DNA of 64,000 nt from Guyparkeria sp016278265. GTDB taxonomy: Bacteria; Pseudomonadota; Gammaproteobacteria; Halothiobacillales; Halothiobacillaceae. The notes under the pieces were generated by a model that had not been told where the DNA came from, did not search any database, and saw nothing but the letters and a program-made list of their open reading frames with translations. Positions 60,988 to 64,000 of the stretch are shown in pieces. Position 1 is the first letter of the stretch. Every line of letters starts with the position of its first letter. The stretch lies in the NCBI RefSeq assembly GCF_044582145.1, contig NZ_JBDODO010000001.1. One strand, written 5' to 3'. The translations under genes and the position numbers were made by a program.

Positions 60988-62551
60988 GCTCGTTTCGGGC
61001 GAGGTGAACGGGCTGCTCGCCTTCCACGTCGATCTCGATACGGGCCAGTTCCTCGAGCGAACCGCGTGTCCGGGCGATGAAATCCTTGCGGTCCTCCGAG
61101 GCGATCGGATTCGCTTCCGGCAGATCGACCTTGAGCGGATCGAGTGCCTTGCCGTGGACCTTGAATTCGTAGTGTAGATGGGGGCCCGTGGCGCCGCCGG
61201 TCATGCCTACAAAGCCGATGGTCGTGCCCTTGTCGACGCTGGCGCCGCGCTTGAGGTTGCCCTTGAAGCCGGACAGGTGGGCGTAGAGGGTTTCGTGTGT
61301 GGCGTCGTGGCGCACCTGGATCACCTTGCCGTAGCCGTGTTTCCAGCCGACGAAGGTTACCCGACCCGATGCGGCGGACTTGACCGGCGTGCCGGTCGGG
61401 GCGGCGAGGTCGACCCCGTTATGTGGTCGGACCGTGTTGTGAATCGGATGCAGCCGCTTGGGGTTGAAGTTCGAGCTGATGCGGGAGAACTCCACCGGGT
61501 AACGCAGGAAGCCACGCTCGAGGCTGCTGCCGTCGGGCTCGTAGTAGCCGGTCGTGCCGTTGGGCGAGGTGTAGCGTACGGCCTGGACTCGCTCGCCCCG
61601 ATTGAGAAACTCGGCCGCCACGAGCTGCCCGGTCCCGAGACGCTCACCGTCGCGCTCGCGCACCTCGTAGATCAGGCGGAATTGGTCCCCATCGCGGACA
61701 TCCCGCAGGAAATCCACCTTCCAGCCAAAGACCTCGGCCAGTTGCATGATCTGCGCCGGAGGAACGCCCGTGGCGATTGCCGACTGATAGAGCGAGCCCT
61801 TGATCGTCCCGCCGGCTGAGACCAACCGCGTCTCGCTGGGCAGGTCGGTGATCTCGGCCACCAGTTGGTCACCCTCGCCGCGAAAGATGGCAAGTTCGCT
61901 TTCGCTGCTGAGGTCGTACTTGAGTCCCGCGAACTGTTCCGCGTCGTCCGTCATCAGCACGAGCTTGTCGCCCGGGCGAATGCGTTCCAGTCGGCGGGCC
62001 TCGTCGCCCAGGTCGAGTACCTTGAGCACGTCGCTATAGCCGAGGCCGGCCTTCTCGAAGATGGTCGACAGCGTGTCCCCTGAGTCGACCGTAATGGTGG
62101 TTGCCTCGAGGGAGGGTGACGTACTCTCCGTCTCGCCAACCACCGGATCCTGATGCTCCTCCTGGCCGTCGACCGCCGCTCGATTGACCTCCGGCGTCTC
62201 GATGGCCGTCAGGGCCTCTTTCTGACCTGGGATGTGAAAGTTCGGCCGGCTGCCCAGGCTGACAGACCGTGCGAAGGCCGATGACTGGTTGCCCTTGGCC
62301 GGCGTGTCGATCGAAACCGATCCCGCGTCGGGTGCCCTCGTGTTCGGCGGATCGATAGCTTCGAGCGTCAGTGGGATTTCGTTGCTGTCATTGGGCTTCG
62401 AGACGTTGGCCGGGGTGTCTTGCGTGCCCTGGTCGGGCAGGATTTGCCAGACGACGGTGCCGAGTGCGAAGACGCCGAGGCCAACCAGGAGGGTGCGCCG
62501 TATCAGGCGAGAAGGCCCGCGCTTGGGCTTGAATAGAGGGCGCTGTTGCAT
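60959..62551 (-). CDS. M23 peptidoglycan DD-metalloendopeptidase (MepM-like)
   Basis: A 530-residue envelope protein with one N-terminal membrane helix (about 20-38), a Ser/Thr/Asp-rich spacer, a LysM/OapA-like region (ITVDSGDTLSTIFEKAGL), a central domain, and a C-terminal M23 zinc peptidase. The zinc ligands fall in HNGVDLAAPTG (His, Asp) and PHLHYEF (His). It should cut peptide crosslinks in peptidoglycan. ATG 62551 is preferred to the open frame up to 62617. A divergent promoter region lies between it and tyrS. The same gene lies between anmK and tyrZ in Pseudomonas. Confidence 0.92.
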   Translation of the reverse strand: MQQRPLFKPKRGPSRLIRRTLLVGLGVFALGTVVWQILPDQGTQDTPANVSKPNDSNEIPLTLEAIDPPNTRAPDAGSVSIDTPAKGNQSSAFARSVSLGSRPNFHIPGQKEALTAIETPEVNRAAVDGQEEHQDPVVGETESTSPSLEATTITVDSGDTLSTIFEKAGLGYSDVLKVLDLGDEARRLERIRPGDKLVLMTDDAEQFAGLKYDLSSESELAIFRGEGDQLVAEITDLPSETRLVSAGGTIKGSLYQSAIATGVPPAQIMQLAEVFGWKVDFLRDVRDGDQFRLIYEVRERDGERLGTGQLVAAEFLNRGERVQAVRYTSPNGTTGYYEPDGSSLERGFLRYPVEFSRISSNFNPKRLHPIHNTVRPHNGVDLAAPTGTPVKSAASGRVTFVGWKHGYGKVIQVRHDATHETLYAHLSGFKGNLKRGASVDKGTTIGFVGMTGGATGPHLHYEFKVHGKALDPLKVDLPEANPIASEDRKDFIARTRGSLEELARIEIDVEGEQPVHLARNERVARESRDD

Positions 62552-62644
62552 TGATATAAAAACCTGGCAGAAAAACATGGTGTAAAACCGGTAACATAAC
62601 CGCCTTTCTGCAGCCATTCAACGTAATTCTTGGAAGGGTGAACC

Positions 62645-63841
62645 GTGTCTCAGGAGCAAGCGCAGATGCTGGCGGAGTTGTGTCGGGGGACCGACGAGGT
62701 GCTGGTCCGCGAGGAACTGGTAGAACGGCTGGCCGAAGGGCGCCCGTTGCGGATCAAGGCGGGCTTCGACCCGACCGCGCCGGATCTTCACCTCGGCCAC
62801 ACCGTGTTGATCAATAAGCTGCGCCAGTTTCAGGAGCGCGGGCACGAGGTCATCTTCCTGATCGGTGACTTCACCGGCATGATCGGTGACCCAACCGGCA
62901 AGAACACCACGCGCCCGACCCTGACGCCGGAGGCGGTGCGCGAGAATGCGCGCACTTACGAGCGCCAGATCTTCCGCATCCTCGATCCGGAAAAGACGCG
63001 CATCGTCTTCAATTCGGAGTGGATGGGGCAGAAGAGCGCCGCCGATCTGATCCAGCTGGCCAGTCGCTACACCGTCGCACGCATGCTGGAGCGCGACGAT
63101 TTTTCCAAACGCTACCGGGAGAATCGCTCGATTGCCGTCCACGAATTCCTGTACCCCCTGGTTCAGGGCTATGACTCGGTGGAACTGGAGGCGGATGTCG
63201 AGTTGGGCGGCACCGATCAGAAGTTCAACCTGCTGGTCGGCAGGGAGTTGCAGAAACAGTACGGCCAGAAGCCACAGGTCGTGATGACCGTGCCGATTCT
63301 CGAGGGGCTCGACGGCGTTAACAAGATGTCGAAGTCGCTCAACAACTACATCGGTATCGAGGAGCCCGCCGACGAGCAGTTCGGCAAGCTGATGTCGATT
63401 TCCGATGATCTGATGTGGCGCTACTTCGAGCTGCTCTCGTTCCGCCCCCTTGAAGAGATCGCGCGCCTGCGCGAGGAGATGGGTGGCGGGCGCAATCCGC
63501 GCGATATCAAGTTCGAACTCGCCGTCGAGCTCGTGGATCGTTTCCACGGCAAGGGGGCGGGGGAGAAGGCGCGCGATGCGTTCATTGCCCGTTTCCAGAA
63601 AAAGCAGCTGCCTGACGACATGCCCGAGGTGCACGTTGATGAAGGGGTGGCGATCGTCGAGGCGCTTAACCGCGCGGGGCTGATCCAGTCGAACTCCGAG
63701 GGTTTTCGTCATATCAAGGCCGGTGCGGTGAAGCTTGGCGGCGAGCCGGTGAAGGATCGCGCGATGATTCTGCCCGCGGGTGAGTCGATCATTCAGGTGG
63801 GCAAGCGGCGCCTGGCAAAAATCATCGTCGGAGGGGGTTGA
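62645..63841 (+). CDS. tyrS: Tyrosyl-tRNA synthetase
   Basis: A 398-residue class I tRNA synthetase charging tRNA-Tyr. HLGH (residues 49-52) is the HIGH motif and KMSKS is at 227-231; a C-terminal S4-like domain binds tRNA (IVEALNRAGLIQS onward). Its length and FDPTAPDLHLGHTVL segment place it in the TyrZ-like group rather than the E. coli TyrS group (424). The start is GTG 62645, preceded by GGAAGGG six bases upstream. An rRNA-type promoter follows, as in Pseudomonas tyrZ-16S. Confidence 0.95.
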   Translation: MSQEQAQMLAELCRGTDEVLVREELVERLAEGRPLRIKAGFDPTAPDLHLGHTVLINKLRQFQERGHEVIFLIGDFTGMIGDPTGKNTTRPTLTPEAVRENARTYERQIFRILDPEKTRIVFNSEWMGQKSAADLIQLASRYTVARMLERDDFSKRYRENRSIAVHEFLYPLVQGYDSVELEADVELGGTDQKFNLLVGRELQKQYGQKPQVVMTVPILEGLDGVNKMSKSLNNYIGIEEPADEQFGKLMSISDDLMWRYFELLSFRPLEEIARLREEMGGGRNPRDIKFELAVELVDRFHGKGAGEKARDAFIARFQKKQLPDDMPEVHVDEGVAIVEALNRAGLIQSNSEGFRHIKAGAVKLGGEPVKDRAMILPAGESIIQVGKRRLAKIIVGGG

Positions 63842-63920
63842 CGCCCCCGGCAAAGCGCGTAAGATGCGCTCCTCCTTACGGGGCACAGGCCACGCCAACG
63901 TCCCGAAAGACAGCCCCGAA

Positions 63921-63967
63921 AAGATGATTGAAAAAACACTTGACGGGCGCTGCAGCGAGCGTAGAAT
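63921..63967 (+). promoter_or_regulatory. Strong rRNA-type promoter at window edge
   Basis: TTGACG (63940-63945), a 16-bp spacer and TAGAAT (63962-63967) follow an A-rich UP-like stretch (GATTGAAAAAACAC). This is the form of a gammaproteobacterial rRNA P1 promoter, and a 16S rRNA gene is expected beyond base 64000. The rRNA itself is not in the window. Confidence 0.7.
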
Positions 63968-64000
63968 CCTCGCTCCTCTCGACGGAAACGCCGCCGAGAG

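Overview
The window is a gene-dense, GC-rich (about 65% by eye) chromosomal segment of a gammaproteobacterium. Housekeeping gene order supports this: argC, erpA, anmK, an M23 peptidase, tyrS and an rRNA-type promoter run together as in Pseudomonas, and map-glnD-dapC-dapD, rplU-rpmA-obgE-proB and a DUF4124 gene followed by ntrBC are also present. Several small c-type cytochromes, a copper/silver efflux operon and the CLC protein would fit a respiratory, possibly sulfur-oxidising and halophilic lineage such as Halothiobacillaceae, but that assignment is inference with low confidence. No tRNA, complete rRNA, intact insertion sequence, prophage or CRISPR array is visible.

Layout. 1-6.8 kb: the tail of a PAS-GGDEF protein, an MFS transporter, a second diguanylate cyclase with two periplasmic binding domains, and recG. 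6.8-11.7 kb: a membrane-anchored triheme cytochrome c, a fetAB-type ABC exporter, a monoheme cytochrome, a CbiM-like membrane protein and a SirB2 protein. 11.7-17.7 kb: purE-purK, a DUF4124 protein, ntrB-ntrC behind a clear sigma-54 promoter with an NtrC enhancer site, and a solo ParA-like ATPase. 17.8-26.7 kb: a YqaE/Pmp3 peptide, ybbP-ybbA divergent from tesA, a structured intergenic element, then murJ-ribF-rmuC.

26.7-35.6 kb is the most accessory-like part: a remnant of a carboxymuconolactone-decarboxylase-like gene, ten copies of an 8-bp repeat just upstream of a DUF302 gene, and a cusCBA copper/silver efflux operon whose CusB carries three near-identical Cys-rich metal-binding modules, headed by a small Cys-containing exported protein. 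A PQQ-type sugar dehydrogenase follows. 36-49 kb: a KamA-like radical SAM enzyme, rplU-rpmA, obgE-proB, dapE with an ArsC-like gene, a small cytochrome, nadC, phoB-phoR behind a Pho box, a methyltransferase, dapD and dapC. Three steps of the succinylase lysine/diaminopimelate branch (dapD, dapC, dapE) therefore lie within 9 kb. 49-64 kb: a VOC protein, rluA, glnD, map, a TlpA-like lipoprotein, a CLC protein, argC, erpA, citrate synthase, anmK, an M23 peptidase, tyrS and a strong rRNA-type promoter at the right edge.

Nitrogen control is well represented (glnD, ntrB, ntrC, NtrC/sigma-54 sites). The best candidates for something undescribed are two inverted-repeat elements (53596-53770 and 57776-58045) that have different ends but share a 53-bp core; the second abuts and forms the argC stop codon. 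Others are the triple-module CusB, a CLC protein with channel-like residues and a split CBS region, the octanucleotide array, and layered hairpins upstream of dapD.
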